In this document: piece after piece, positions 1 to 8,467 of the stretch | Numbering within the stretch: position 1 is the first letter of the stretch | Layout of the letters: each line of letters opens with the position of its first letter | Assembly (NCBI GenBank): GCA_002726865.1 | Contig: PBSW01000019.1 | Coordinates: 56,914-120,913 of the forward strand | Direction: 5' to 3' | DNA length: 64,000 nt | Source: Candidatus Bathyarchaeota archaeon | Lineage (GTDB): Archaea; Thermoproteota; Bathyarchaeia; TCS64 | The notes under the pieces: generated by a model | Seen by the model: the letters and a program-made list of their open reading frames with translations, nothing else | Databases searched by the model: none | Told to the model about the DNA's origin: nothing | Position numbers and translations under genes: made by a program

Positions 1-229
1 ACAACCTGCGGCTCTTGCTCTGGGTCCTATTCAGCACTACCCGGATATCGCTAAGCTTAGCAGTGTAGTCCTTACCAAGACTACGGTAGGAGAATCCATC
101 AGTATCGAATGCTACTGACACCTTGTGAAAAGGGAAATATTCAAGATCGACTTCCATTTCCTCGGCCGTGAGACGGATGCCCAACTCGTCTGTCTCGATT
201 CGATCACATAACATCGCTATATTTGCCAT
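1..229 (-). CDS. lysX: LysX-type ligase, N-terminal part (cut by window edge)
   Basis: LysX is an ATP-grasp ligase that joins the carboxyl-terminal glutamate of the carrier LysW to alpha-aminoadipate (or glutamate), the first step of the LysW-carried lysine/arginine pathway. Only the first ~76 residues are in the window, from an ATG at 227-229. The protein begins MANIAMLCDRIETDE, and the later NRTQSKSRRL matches, from memory of Thermus LysX, the segment ending ERCVSQSRGL. The catalytic ATP-grasp core is outside the window. The gene directly follows lysW on the same strand, the usual archaeal order, which supports the call. LysX cannot be told from its arginine-specific relative ArgX on this fragment. 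Confidence 0.85.
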   Translation of the reverse strand, partial: MANIAMLCDRIETDELGIRLTAEEMEVDLEYFPFHKVSVAFDTDGFSYRSLGKDYTAKLSDIRVVLNRTQSKSRRL

Positions 230-287
230 AAAAAGCACCAATTAACCAAAAAAACACAAGATCCCTCTCCGGGGGCCTTGTGCTAGG

Positions 288-461
288 CTACTCTCCCCAG
301 TCTTCACCCTCAATCAAGAGTTCCTTCAGTTGCTTGCCACCGGAGTCATCGTTCTCGATAACATAATCTAACCCGCAGTCGGGGCATCCAATTATCTCTC
401 CGATAAGAGCATCATTGGGAACGTCCATGCCAGCTCCGCAATCAACACATGTATTTGTCAT
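288..461 (-). CDS. lysW: LysW amino-group carrier protein
   Basis: A 57-residue acidic carrier protein. It has a zinc-ribbon-like Cys pattern (CVDCG near residue 5 and CPDCG near residue 26) and ends in EDWGE, the conserved LysW tail. The gamma-carboxyl of the last glutamate is the attachment point for pathway intermediates, which are passed between LysX, LysZ, LysY, LysJ and LysK. Length and both Cys pairs are normal for the family. It sits 58 nt upstream of lysX on the same strand. A broken second copy lies just upstream (583-770), so this is the functional one. Confidence 0.95.
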   Translation of the reverse strand: MTNTCVDCGAGMDVPNDALIGEIIGCPDCGLDYVIENDDSGGKQLKELLIEGEDWGE

Positions 462-582
462 CGTTTAATCATACCTTTTTGATTGTGTTATAACGTGACT
501 TGTTATACACGAAAGTAATAAGAATTGTGACACTAATACCCCATTTTTTGGGTTTTTTGTCCCAATTCAGACATGGGTTGGT

Positions 583-770
583 TTATTCACCCCAGTCTTA
601 AAGGTATATCAATATTTCTTCAGGTGCTTGCTCCCGGATTCATCCATCTCGACTATACCATATAGCCCGAATTTTGGACATCCAACGATCTCCCCTAAGA
701 AGGAATCGTTTGAAGGGTCTAATGCAGTGCCGCAAGCCATACACGCAGTTACAATCCCTATTCGTACCAT
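583..770 (-). pseudogene. Decayed second copy of lysW
   Basis: From the ATG at 768-770 the reading aligns along its length with the intact LysW next door: ACMACG for the first Cys pair, then GEIVGCPKFGL where intact LysW has GEIIGCPDCGL, so one zinc-ligand Cys has become Phe. The frame then closes at a TGA (609-611). Past it, one base out of frame, the DNA still spells D-W-G-E-stop (the lysW tail), with the preceding Glu codon now TAA. Three lesions (Cys lost, 1-nt deletion, Glu to stop) show a duplicated lysW that has lost function. A truncated, re-purposed zinc peptide is possible but less likely. Confidence 0.85.
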
Positions 771-877
771 TCTAAAGGATGCCAATCCCGGATGGCGTAT
801 AATTCATAAAGATTTCGAAAAATAACGGAGAATAAGTTATATAAAATAAAGAAAAATGGCACGAATCGTAGAAACTA

Positions 878-1291
878 CTAGAGAGTTCGCAGTACTATCA
901 CTGTGTTGGTCTTAACGACGCCGTCAAGCTTCCTAATCTCCTCGATGGTTTGGTTAAGCCCCTCTATATTCCGCTGCGAGACAACGCAGACGATGTCATA
1001 TTCTCCCGTCACCTCATAGATGCTTTCGATCCCAGAAAGAGACTCCACCTTCTTGGATATAGCGTAGGTCGGGCTGGAGGGATCCACCGAGATCATGGTC
1101 AAGGACCTCACCCTAATGGAGGGAGCTACTTCTATCGTGAATTTTCTGATAGTGCCAGAATTTATGAGGGCCTGGATTCTGTTTCTAACGGCCCCCTCGG
1201 ATAACCCCACCGCGCTCCCGATCTGGACGTTAGACTTCCGGGAGTTCTCCTTGAGGGCGTTGACGATCTTCTCATCTATCTCATCGACCAT
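878..1291 (-). CDS. Lrp/AsnC-family regulator, LysM-like
   Basis: About 137 residues: an N-terminal winged helix-turn-helix (DEIDEKIVNALKENSR, then VGLSEGAVRNRIQALINSG) followed by a RAM/ACT-like ligand domain (VTGEYDIVCVVSQRN). This is the Lrp/AsnC architecture; the RAM domain binds amino acids and builds oligomers. In Sulfolobus the Lrp-like LysM is encoded beside lysW and activates lysine genes, and this gene lies upstream of lysW/lysX on the same strand, so the same role is inferred. I prefer the ATG at 1291 (MVDEIDEK) to the one 12 nt upstream because an AT-rich TATA-like element at about 1308-1322 is ~25 nt before it, as for a leaderless transcript. Confidence 0.85.
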   Translation of the reverse strand: MVDEIDEKIVNALKENSRKSNVQIGSAVGLSEGAVRNRIQALINSGTIRKFTIEVAPSIRVRSLTMISVDPSSPTYAISKKVESLSGIESIYEVTGEYDIVCVVSQRNIEGLNQTIEEIRKLDGVVKTNTVIVLRTL

Positions 1292-1419
1292 ATCGCATTT
1301 CATTTGGTTTAAACTTAAAAAAGGGGTTGGATCAGCCCTAAAACCATAATTCGCGTGATATGGAATGGGTTTACTACTCGTTGGTTTTTAAGGATCCCTT
1401 TCATACAGGCAGACCGTCC

Positions 1420-2919
1420 TCAACTGATCTCTTTCATCTTCCTGTAAGTGCTGTAGTCTATGTATTCACGTAGGGGACTTTCGATCTGCTCCTCTAATCG
1501 GACCAGCCTCCCCCTCTTTTCCAAGATCTGCTCAGTCACTGTGAAAATATAGGCGTCGCTCCCTGCCCCCGAGCCGTAGCTCACCATGAGGATCCTCTCT
1601 CCTGGATCCGCAATGTCGAGAACCGCCGCGAGTCCAGTGAGGGTAGATCCAGAATAGAGATTGCCTATCCGGGTTACCACGAGACCCGTGTCGATCTGAT
1701 CTCTCTTGAAGCCAATCTCGGTCGCGACTCTGAGGGGGAACACACCATTAGGGGAGTGGAGGACGATGTGGGCAAAGTCTCCGGGCGCCATACTACTTTT
1801 CTCCAGTATTTTATCCATTGCGTTCCGGGTGTGTTTATAGTAGGCGGGTTTCCCGGTAAAGCGCCCTCCGTGCCTTGGATACCGCTGGCCCTCACGACGA
1901 TAAAAGTCGGGAGTGTCTGAGGTATAGGAGACGTAGTGATCCAGGGTAGCGATAACGTCCCTCTTACCTATGATGAACGCCGAGCCCCCAGCTCCTACGG
2001 TACTGTCTAAGGCGTCCCCGGGAGCCGCCTGTGAGTTGTCGGCCCCGATGACCATGACGTAATCTCCCTCGAACTTGGAGTAGTCGACGAGGGCTGCGGC
2101 GTCGATGAAGAGGTCCGAGGCGGCCTTGCATGCGAACTGGGTGTCAACGCCCCCAGAATAGAACCCCCCATCGTGAGCTATCCCGAGTTCCAAGGCCTGA
2201 ATCACCGTAGCCATAATGGGCTTCACGGCGTAGGCTGGGGATTCTGTGCCCACAAAGCACTTCCTGATAAGCCTATTACTCAGAGCAGAGTGGATCAGAG
2301 CCCGTTTCCCAGCCTCCACGGCAAAGGTCACAGTGTCCTCATCCATGAATGGCACAGTTCGCTCTTTGACCCCAAGGATCCCGGAGGGCTCGTTCTTTAT
2401 CCTGAACTTGGGGAGGTAAGCACCATATCCCACGATGCCGGGTGGCCCGATGTTGTCAGAGGGTTTAATCGTCTCGAATTCCTGGTAGGGGTAGTAATCC
2501 CCCTCAAGACTAAAGTTGAGACTAGAGTAGTAAACTAGGCCACTGTCCCCGTCGGCATAGTTCCTCCTGAACCGAGGCACGACGCCTCTCCCAATGAGCC
2601 CATGGATTTCCCCACCCTCAGCACAGGGGATGCGGTCGGTTATCCGGCCGGGAACCTTGAAGCCTTCCTCGGGGAACTGGATGATCCCGGTAAGGAAGGG
2701 GCCAAGGTGTTTGAACTTGTTGGTGGAGGTTGCTATCATGGTACCACTGAAGAGCTCGCCCTGTTTGTAGAAATAGTCCTCAGGGAGCATGGTGCTGTCC
2801 CTCCCCTCTAGGTCGCAAAAGGATTTAGGGGGGAAGTATACTTTGCCGCAGTCTGCACACCTCATAGTGCTGATCCGGTAGTCCACTAGGACGTTCCGCC
2901 TCGCTATGGGCTCACTCAT
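1420..2919 (-). CDS. HMG-CoA synthase with fused N-terminal DUF35 zinc-ribbon/OB domain
   Basis: A 499-residue fusion. Residues ~15-130 form a DUF35-type rubredoxin-like knuckle plus OB fold (C21, C24, C35; the fourth ligand position is E38). Residues ~160-499 form an archaeal HMG-CoA synthase, with the general base Glu in KERTVPFMDED (~E186), the nucleophile in FACKAAS (~C264) and the His of HSPNG (~H388). It condenses acetyl-CoA with acetoacetyl-CoA in the mevalonate route to archaeal lipids. In other archaea the DUF35 protein is a separate bridge between thiolase and synthase. The ATG at 2917-2919 overlaps the thiolase stop (TGATG) and follows GGAGG by 8 nt, so the two are translationally coupled. 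Confidence 0.9.
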   Translation of the reverse strand: MSEPIARRNVLVDYRISTMRCADCGKVYFPPKSFCDLEGRDSTMLPEDYFYKQGELFSGTMIATSTNKFKHLGPFLTGIIQFPEEGFKVPGRITDRIPCAEGGEIHGLIGRGVVPRFRRNYADGDSGLVYYSSLNFSLEGDYYPYQEFETIKPSDNIGPPGIVGYGAYLPKFRIKNEPSGILGVKERTVPFMDEDTVTFAVEAGKRALIHSALSNRLIRKCFVGTESPAYAVKPIMATVIQALELGIAHDGGFYSGGVDTQFACKAASDLFIDAAALVDYSKFEGDYVMVIGADNSQAAPGDALDSTVGAGGSAFIIGKRDVIATLDHYVSYTSDTPDFYRREGQRYPRHGGRFTGKPAYYKHTRNAMDKILEKSSMAPGDFAHIVLHSPNGVFPLRVATEIGFKRDQIDTGLVVTRIGNLYSGSTLTGLAAVLDIADPGERILMVSYGSGAGSDAYIFTVTEQILEKRGRLVRLEEQIESPLREYIDYSTYRKMKEIS

Positions 2920-4148
2920 CAAATATCCCTCCTAAGTATGTGTACCGTGGCGATACCCCCCGTCCCCCCGATGTTGTGGCATAGGGCGATATCAGGGGAT
3001 GTGTCCACCTGGTTGCCCCCCGCCTCTCCCCGGAGTTGCTTGAAGCACTCATAGGCCTGCCGTATACCGGTGGCCCCCACGGGGTGACCATCAGCTTTGA
3101 GGCCGCCCCCCGGATTAACGATGAGTTCTCCGCCCTCTTTCGCATAAGGGATGTGTTTGGAGCCCTTGAAGGACTCGTAGCTCTCATGGACGCCCTTCCA
3201 CGACTCTCCCTTCTCATAGAATCCTGCGTCCTCCAAGAAGATAGCCTCCTCAATGGTGAAGCAGTCGTGGACCTCCGCTAGGTGTATATCTCCAATGTCG
3301 AGACTGGCCTGAGAGAGGGCGGCGGTAAGTGTGAGCTTAGTGGTTTTAATGGACGTGAGACTCTCCCGGGTGAACAGGGAGACGTCATCGCTGGCCTGCT
3401 GGCTCGCCACTATGTAGATGGGGGTATCAGTAAGCGTACTCGCTGTTTTGGGGCTCGTTACAATTAGAGCTGATGCTCCATCCGAGATAGGAGAGGAGTG
3501 GAGGAGGCGTATAGGGTCTGCAACCATTGTGGAGTCCATTACGTCCTCCACGCTAAACTTTCTGCGGAAGTGGGCGTAAGGGTTCCCTAAGGCATGAAGA
3601 TGGTTCTTACTGGCAATCATCGCGAGCGCCTCTGGGCACCGAGGGTCACTTAACCCATAGTCGTAGATGTACCTGGTCATCATGGTAGCGTAAAGGCCTG
3701 GGAATGTGAAGCCGGTGTCGAACTCCTTGGGGTCAGCGGCGAACATCAGGTCGTCGCTCATCTTATAAGACCTATCTGTCATCTTCTCAAAGCCACCCAC
3801 TAAAACAGTGTCGTAAACCCCGGACTGAACCGCGATGCACGCGTTGAAGAGGGCGGAACCTCCCGAGGCGCAGGCGGCCTCCGTCATGGAGATGGGGATA
3901 TTAAGACCGAGCTCCCTGGACATGTAGCCGGGAATGAGCCCCAGTTTATTAGTGGTCTGATATAGGAAGCTCCCAAAGAAGCATGCCTGGAGGTCCTTGC
4001 GACTTAGGCCCTTGTCCACTGACTCAATGCATTTTAGGCCGGCCTCAAAGAGGAGTTTCTCTGGGTTTTGGTACCACAACTCGCCGAATTTGGTCCGACC
4101 TGCACCAACGATAGCAGCGATTGGTTTGGAGTGTTCGTTGTGAGTCAA
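2919..4148 (-). CDS. Archaeal acetyl-CoA C-acetyltransferase (thiolase)
   Basis: A 409-residue thiolase. It has the nucleophilic Cys in TEAACASGG (~C93), the GGLKADGHPVGATG loop, and CHNIGGTGG near the C-terminus carrying the second catalytic Cys/His region. It supplies acetoacetyl-CoA from two acetyl-CoA to the HMG-CoA synthase encoded immediately downstream. In archaea these two form a channelling complex through a DUF35 protein; here that domain is fused to the synthase. Start: TTG at 4146-4148, with an AT-rich element ~30 nt upstream and no earlier in-frame ATG that I saw. An SCP-x-type thiolase of other function is the alternative, but the coupling to HMG-CoA synthase argues for mevalonate synthesis. 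Confidence 0.9.
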   Translation of the reverse strand: MTHNEHSKPIAAIVGAGRTKFGELWYQNPEKLLFEAGLKCIESVDKGLSRKDLQACFFGSFLYQTTNKLGLIPGYMSRELGLNIPISMTEAACASGGSALFNACIAVQSGVYDTVLVGGFEKMTDRSYKMSDDLMFAADPKEFDTGFTFPGLYATMMTRYIYDYGLSDPRCPEALAMIASKNHLHALGNPYAHFRRKFSVEDVMDSTMVADPIRLLHSSPISDGASALIVTSPKTASTLTDTPIYIVASQQASDDVSLFTRESLTSIKTTKLTLTAALSQASLDIGDIHLAEVHDCFTIEEAIFLEDAGFYEKGESWKGVHESYESFKGSKHIPYAKEGGELIVNPGGGLKADGHPVGATGIRQAYECFKQLRGEAGGNQVDTSPDIALCHNIGGTGGIATVHILRRDI

Positions 4149-4306
4149 GATAGGGACGGGTAATACGACAATTGCCTATAACATTTTCGACTATTGTCGG
4201 AGTTAAATGCCCACACGATCCGAAAGATACAGGCGATACTCCTTGAAATTGCCTCAGTTTGTAGAGGATGTAAACGGCCTGTAAGGTCTGGTGCTTAAAT
4301 ATGAGT

Positions 4307-5305
4307 CTATAGAGCCTTGATTATCGCGTCAGTGACCTCAAGGGTAGTCGAGTTCCCACCGATGTCTGGAGTCAGATGCTTGCCCTCCATGAGGACTGAG
4401 ATAACTGCAGCCTCCAATTTGTGAGCCCATTTATCTTCCCCAATGTGCTCAAGCATCATCTTCGCAGAGAGTATGGCAGCCATGGGGTTAGCTATACCTT
4501 TCCCTGCGATGTCGGGAGCGGAGCCGTGGACAGGTTCAAACAGAGCGTAGTCATCCCCGATGCTCGCGCTGGGAGCGAGACCTAGTCCCCCAACCAGTCC
4601 GGCTGCCTCATCCGAAAGGATATCACCATAGAGATTGGGGGCCAAGATTACATCGAAGATCTGAGGCTTCATTACTATGTGCATCGCGGCTACGTCAACC
4701 AAAAGCTCGTTTACCTCCACCTCTGGGTGCTCCTCCGCAACCCCAAGAGAGACATCTCTAAAGAGGCCATCAGTCTTCCTAAGGACGTTCGCTTTCGTCA
4801 CCAATGTTAGCTGCCTACGCCTGCTCATCGCCAATTTGAAAGCGCACTTTGCGATCCTCTCAGACGCTTCCAAGCTTATCACCCTGAGAGTATAGGCCCG
4901 ATCCCTGTCTCCGAATTCGATCCCACTATACAGGCCCTCGGTGTTCTCACGGACCACTACAAGGTCTACCCCATCCCTAGACCACCTAACAGGACAGCTC
5001 TTAGCAGGCCTGATGTTCGCGTAGACCCCTAATGCTTTCCTAAGAGTCAGGATAGCGCTGCTGTAGTTCGGGATACCTAAAGGAGTTGTCGTGGCCCCGA
5101 AAAGGCATACGGGGTTTTGCTTGATCCCTACTATCGCCTCATTAGGAACGGGGTTTCCATCCCTTTTGAAGACCTCATATCCAACGTCGAAGCGATGGAA
5201 ATTAAATTCCAATCCCGTACTCTCCAAGGCCCTTACCGCCTCAGGGACGACCTCCTTGCCGATACCGTCTCCAGGTACAACAGCTACGTCATACATATCC
5301 TTCAT
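4307..5305 (-). CDS. leuB: Beta-decarboxylating dehydrogenase (3-isopropylmalate or homoisocitrate dehydrogenase)
   Basis: 332 residues of the isocitrate/isopropylmalate dehydrogenase family. It starts with VAVVPGDGIGKEV. The substrate loop VVRENTEGLYSGIE is followed by the catalytic Lys region LVTKANVLRKTDG, the metal-binding Asp region NLYGDILSDEAAGLVGG and the NAD-binding FEPVHGSAPDIAGKG. The RENTEG loop is shared by archaeal isopropylmalate, homoisocitrate and isocitrate enzymes, so the substrate is not settled. The neighbours leuC/leuD and ilvCHB favour leucine synthesis, while the nearby LysW genes leave the aminoadipate route open. The ATG at 5305 overlaps leuD by 17 nt; a second ATG at 5296 is equally possible. 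Confidence 0.85.
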   Translation of the reverse strand: MKDMYDVAVVPGDGIGKEVVPEAVRALESTGLEFNFHRFDVGYEVFKRDGNPVPNEAIVGIKQNPVCLFGATTTPLGIPNYSSAILTLRKALGVYANIRPAKSCPVRWSRDGVDLVVVRENTEGLYSGIEFGDRDRAYTLRVISLEASERIAKCAFKLAMSRRRQLTLVTKANVLRKTDGLFRDVSLGVAEEHPEVEVNELLVDVAAMHIVMKPQIFDVILAPNLYGDILSDEAAGLVGGLGLAPSASIGDDYALFEPVHGSAPDIAGKGIANPMAAILSAKMMLEHIGEDKWAHKLEAAVISVLMEGKHLTPDIGGNSTTLEVTDAIIKAL

Positions 5306-5768
5306 CCCGGAGAAAATTAATCAGTCCCCCCTTATCCACTATCATCTGGATGAATCTTGGGAGGGGTTCAGCCTGGATCAGCGTCCCCCTCGTAGCGTTG
5401 CTGATCTCGCCCGTACTGATATCGATCTCAATGTCATCAGCATCATCAATTCCATCCACCCCCTTACAGATGAATATTGGCAGGCCGATGTTCACTGAGT
5501 TCCTGAAGAAGATGCGCCCAAAGGACTTGGCCACAACAGCCTTTATCCCAGCAGCCTTTATGGCAATTGGTGAGTGCTCCCTGGAAGACCCGCAGCCAAA
5601 GTTCATCCCTCCGACAATGATGTCCCCCTCTCGGACCTCCTTTGAAAACTCCGGCCTATACTCGATGAACGCAATTTTTCCTAGCTTGGCCTTATCTGTG
5701 GTAACGTTGAACCTCCCCGGGGTGATGAGGTCAGTGTTGATGTCATCCCCAAACTTCCAGGCCCTCAT
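5289..5768 (-). CDS. leuD: 3-isopropylmalate dehydratase small subunit (LeuD/homoaconitase type)
   Basis: 159 residues, the normal small-subunit length. It starts MRAWKFGDDINTDLITPGRF, the typical LeuD opening, and carries the swivelling-domain motif GGMNFGCGSSREHSP with the conserved SREH, then AKSFGRIFFRNSVNIGLP. With LeuC it interconverts 2- and 3-isopropylmalate (or homocitrate and homoisocitrate). The ATG at 5766-5768 overlaps the leuC stop by 4 nt (ATGA), indicating coupling. A longer open frame upstream runs through leuC in another frame and is not part of the gene. Confidence 0.9.
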   Translation of the reverse strand: MRAWKFGDDINTDLITPGRFNVTTDKAKLGKIAFIEYRPEFSKEVREGDIIVGGMNFGCGSSREHSPIAIKAAGIKAVVAKSFGRIFFRNSVNIGLPIFICKGVDGIDDADDIEIDISTGEISNATRGTLIQAEPLPRFIQMIVDKGGLINFLRDEGYV

Positions 5769-7000
5769 AGAAACCCTCTTGGGTCCATTATTGTCCCCGT
5801 TAGAGCAGAAGCCGCGACCGTAGCGGGAGAAGCTAGGTATATTTTGGAACTTGGGTGGCCCATCCTCCCTGTAAAATTCCGGTTTTGGGTAGTGATGCAT
5901 GTCTCTCCGTCGGCCAGGACACCACCCCACCGACCTATGCATGGTCCACACCCCGGGTTCGGGACAACTCCCCCCGCCTGGAGTATGGTCTGTATATAGC
6001 CCTTGTTGAAGGCTTTCAGATAAATCCTGGTTGTTGCAGGTATCACGACAAGCCTCACGTCGGGATGGACCTGGTTCCCCTTGAGGATATCCGCTGAAAC
6101 CCTGAGGTCCTCCAGCCTACCGTTGGTGCATGTTCCTATGTATGCCTGATCTATTGCCACATCATCAACCTCGGTCACAGGCACAACGTTGTCTACCTCT
6201 GAAGGACATGCGATCTGAGGCTCAACATTATTGATGTCGAACTCTATCTCATCGGCATAGACGGCGTTTCGATCGCTCCTGAAGGTCTTCCCCTCCCTCC
6301 CCAGATAACTCACGGTCTTGTCGTCAGCCTCGATTACGCCGTTCTTAGCCCCCATCTCGACGGCCATATTGCAGAGGGTGATCCTAGAGGGGACGCTTGA
6401 ATCCCTCACGTAGTCACCACCAAACTCCACCGCCTTATAAAGAGCTCCATCACTCCCAAGCTCCCCTATGATGGTTAGAATCATATCTTTAGCATAGACA
6501 CCCTTCCCAGGGGACCCCGAAACTTCTATTTTTATGCTTTCCGGCACCCTAAACCAGCATTTTCCGGTAGCTATGGCACCGGCGGCGTCTGTTGACCCCA
6601 ACCCGGTACTGAACGCCCCAAGGGCGCCCTGTGTGCATGTGTGAGAGTCTGCCCCCACAACAATATCTCCAGGGGAGACGTAGTCCTCAACCAGTAACTG
6701 GTGACAAACGCCGTCGCTGCGAAAGTTGGAGATCTCCTCCGACTTGACGAACTCCCTAGAAATCTTGTGGAGGCTAGCCGCGTCCACTGAAGGCGCTGGG
6801 TAGAAATGGTCGAAGACAAGGATGACTCTATCCTTATCAAATACCCCCTTCCCAATCTCGGAGACTCCCTGGAAGGCGAGAGGACCAGTGGAGTCGTGGA
6901 CCATCACATAGTCTAGGTCTGCCACGAGATAGTCCCCAGCAGAGGCCTCAGCCACGTGTGATGCATTGGCCAGTAACTTTTCTGTAATCGTTGATCCCAT
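5765..7000 (-). CDS. leuC: 3-isopropylmalate dehydratase large subunit (LeuC/homoaconitase type)
   Basis: 411 residues, the short archaeal/bacterial-type LeuC of the aconitase superfamily. Iron-sulfur ligands are visible in GADSHTCTQGALGAFSTG and IGTCTNGR and in NPGCGPCIGRWGG. The 4Fe-4S cluster activates the substrate hydroxyl during dehydration. It is the first gene of a leuC-leuD-leuB string with overlaps at each junction, so one transcript is likely. Start ATG at 6998-7000, with GGAGAG about 9 nt upstream. Leucine versus aminoadipate specificity cannot be read from these motifs. Confidence 0.9.
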   Translation of the reverse strand: MGSTITEKLLANASHVAEASAGDYLVADLDYVMVHDSTGPLAFQGVSEIGKGVFDKDRVILVFDHFYPAPSVDAASLHKISREFVKSEEISNFRSDGVCHQLLVEDYVSPGDIVVGADSHTCTQGALGAFSTGLGSTDAAGAIATGKCWFRVPESIKIEVSGSPGKGVYAKDMILTIIGELGSDGALYKAVEFGGDYVRDSSVPSRITLCNMAVEMGAKNGVIEADDKTVSYLGREGKTFRSDRNAVYADEIEFDINNVEPQIACPSEVDNVVPVTEVDDVAIDQAYIGTCTNGRLEDLRVSADILKGNQVHPDVRLVVIPATTRIYLKAFNKGYIQTILQAGGVVPNPGCGPCIGRWGGVLADGETCITTQNRNFTGRMGHPSSKIYLASPATVAASALTGTIMDPRGFL

Positions 7001-7469
7001 TTGTTCACTCTCCTATGGCCCTACGGATATGCTCTCTTAGCTTGGTGGAAAAATATGATGATTGGCTCCCATCCGGGGTACAAAAAGGGGTAGCTGTAAT
7101 TGTCGATGACATGTATTCATCGAGGGCCGGAATCATCGTACTCGCGAAGATGCAGGGGAGGGAGTAGATGCAAAGCTTGTTAATCCCTCTCAGTGTTCTG
7201 TCAGAGTTAAAGTTGAGATGACCGTGTTCCATTTCATTCAAACGCCTTTTTTTAAATGAGCCCATAAAATGAAATCTGGAATATAAATAAAGATTTCGGA
7301 GCAGGATGTCATAGTTGATGAAAAATTCGTAGAAAAAATACACATACAGCATTATTATGGAACGTTTCGAACCGTGCAGTAGAAACTATAACCCCTTAAA
7401 AAAACAATAAGCGTGAGTGCCCCTCCACATGAGAGAAATAAAAAAAATGGCCGGAAGATTAGATAGTAC
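7001..7469. other. Gap between ilvC and leuC; possible leader ORF 7005-7232
   Basis: 469 nt upstream of leuC and downstream of ilvC. TATA-like stretches for the minus strand lie near 7250 and 7280. A 75-codon frame on the minus strand (ATG 7230-7232, stop 7005-7007) ends directly before the leuC Shine-Dalgarno/start. It has no recognisable domain and no run of leucine codons, so it is either a leader ORF or chance. The left part holds the ilvC terminator. Confidence 0.4.
7440..7447 (-). terminator. Oligo-T terminator of ilvC operon
   Basis: Eight consecutive A on the plus strand, hence T8 in the transcript, about 22 nt after the ilvC stop. A second T7 tract follows near 7398-7404. Oligo-T runs without a required hairpin are typical archaeal termination signals. 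Confidence 0.6.
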
Positions 7470-8456
7470 TTATTTCTCCAAACCAGACATCTGCCTGACC
7501 CTCTTCCCAACCTTCTCAATCTCCAGATTCTTACACTCGTCATAGAGACGTTGGAACTCCTTGGAGCCAGCTTCATAATCAGCGATCCACCCATTCGAGA
7601 ATTCCCCACTCTGGATCGCCTTAAGAGCCGCCCTCATATTGTCCTCGACGTGGTCATCGATAATCATGGGTCCTACGGTCATCCCGCCGAACTTGGCTGT
7701 GTCTGAGACGGCGGCGTACATCCCACTGATCCCCGACTTGTAAATAAGATCCACGATGAGCTTCAGCTCGTTGAGTACCTCGAAGTAGGCGAGCTCAGGG
7801 GGGTATCCCGCATCGGTGAGCACCTTGAATCCTCTGCGGATGAGCCAGTCGGTTCCTCCGCAGAGAACAGCCTGTTCCCCAAAAAGGTCGCTCTCTGTCT
7901 CGTCCTTGAAGGTGGTCTCGATGACCCCCGCCCTGCCAGACCCTAGAGCCTTCGCGATGGCCAGAGCCTTTGCCTTTGCCTGGCCTGTAGCGTCCTGGGC
8001 CACAGCGATGAGCGCCGGGACCCCAAAGCCCTGCTCATACTGACGGCGCAACTCTGGGCCGGGGGCCTTAGGGGCCACCATGATGACGTCGATCCACTCC
8101 GGGGGCTTGATCTGCCCGAAGTGGACGTTAAACCCGTGAGCAAACTGAAGGGCCTTCCCCGGTTTCATCGCGAGGGAAACCTCCTCGGCGAATACTGTGG
8201 GTTGGGCCATGTCCGGGACGAGCATTAGGATCACGTCGGCCTCGTTGGCCGCGTCAATGACCCGTTTAACCGTCATGTTATCTGCCTCGGCCCTCTCCCA
8301 TGACTTCCCGGGTCTGAGGCCGACTATAACATCAACCCCAGACTCCTTCATGTTTAGAGCCTGGGCCCTTCCCTGACTACCGTATCCGATGACGGCTACC
8401 TTCTTTCCTTTCAGAATCTTATCATCTATATCCTTGTCGTGGTAAACATCAATCAT
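7470..8456 (-). CDS. ilvC: Ketol-acid reductoisomerase
   Basis: 328 residues, a class I (short) IlvC. The N-terminal Rossmann domain has GYGSQGRAQALNMKESG and the cofactor-phosphate loop LRPGKSW. The C-terminal knotted helical domain carries the metal-binding acidic residues in KDETESDLFGEQAVLCGG and FEVLNELKLIVDL. It isomerises and reduces 2-acetolactate or 2-aceto-2-hydroxybutyrate with NAD(P)H and Mg2+ in valine/isoleucine/leucine synthesis. Start: ATG at 8456, 5 nt after GGTGA; a GTG 9 nt upstream lies inside that SD site. Last gene of the ilvB-ilvH-ilvC operon; its stop is followed by T8. Confidence 0.96.
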   Translation of the reverse strand: MIDVYHDKDIDDKILKGKKVAVIGYGSQGRAQALNMKESGVDVIVGLRPGKSWERAEADNMTVKRVIDAANEADVILMLVPDMAQPTVFAEEVSLAMKPGKALQFAHGFNVHFGQIKPPEWIDVIMVAPKAPGPELRRQYEQGFGVPALIAVAQDATGQAKAKALAIAKALGSGRAGVIETTFKDETESDLFGEQAVLCGGTDWLIRRGFKVLTDAGYPPELAYFEVLNELKLIVDLIYKSGISGMYAAVSDTAKFGGMTVGPMIIDDHVEDNMRAALKAIQSGEFSNGWIADYEAGSKEFQRLYDECKNLEIEKVGKRVRQMSGLEK

Positions 8457-8467
8457 TTTCTTCACCT

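Noticed and set aside
5769..5951. N-terminal extension of LeuD
   Set aside because: It lies inside leuC in another frame; LeuD homology begins at MRAWKFGDDINTD, which overlaps the leuC stop by 4 nt.
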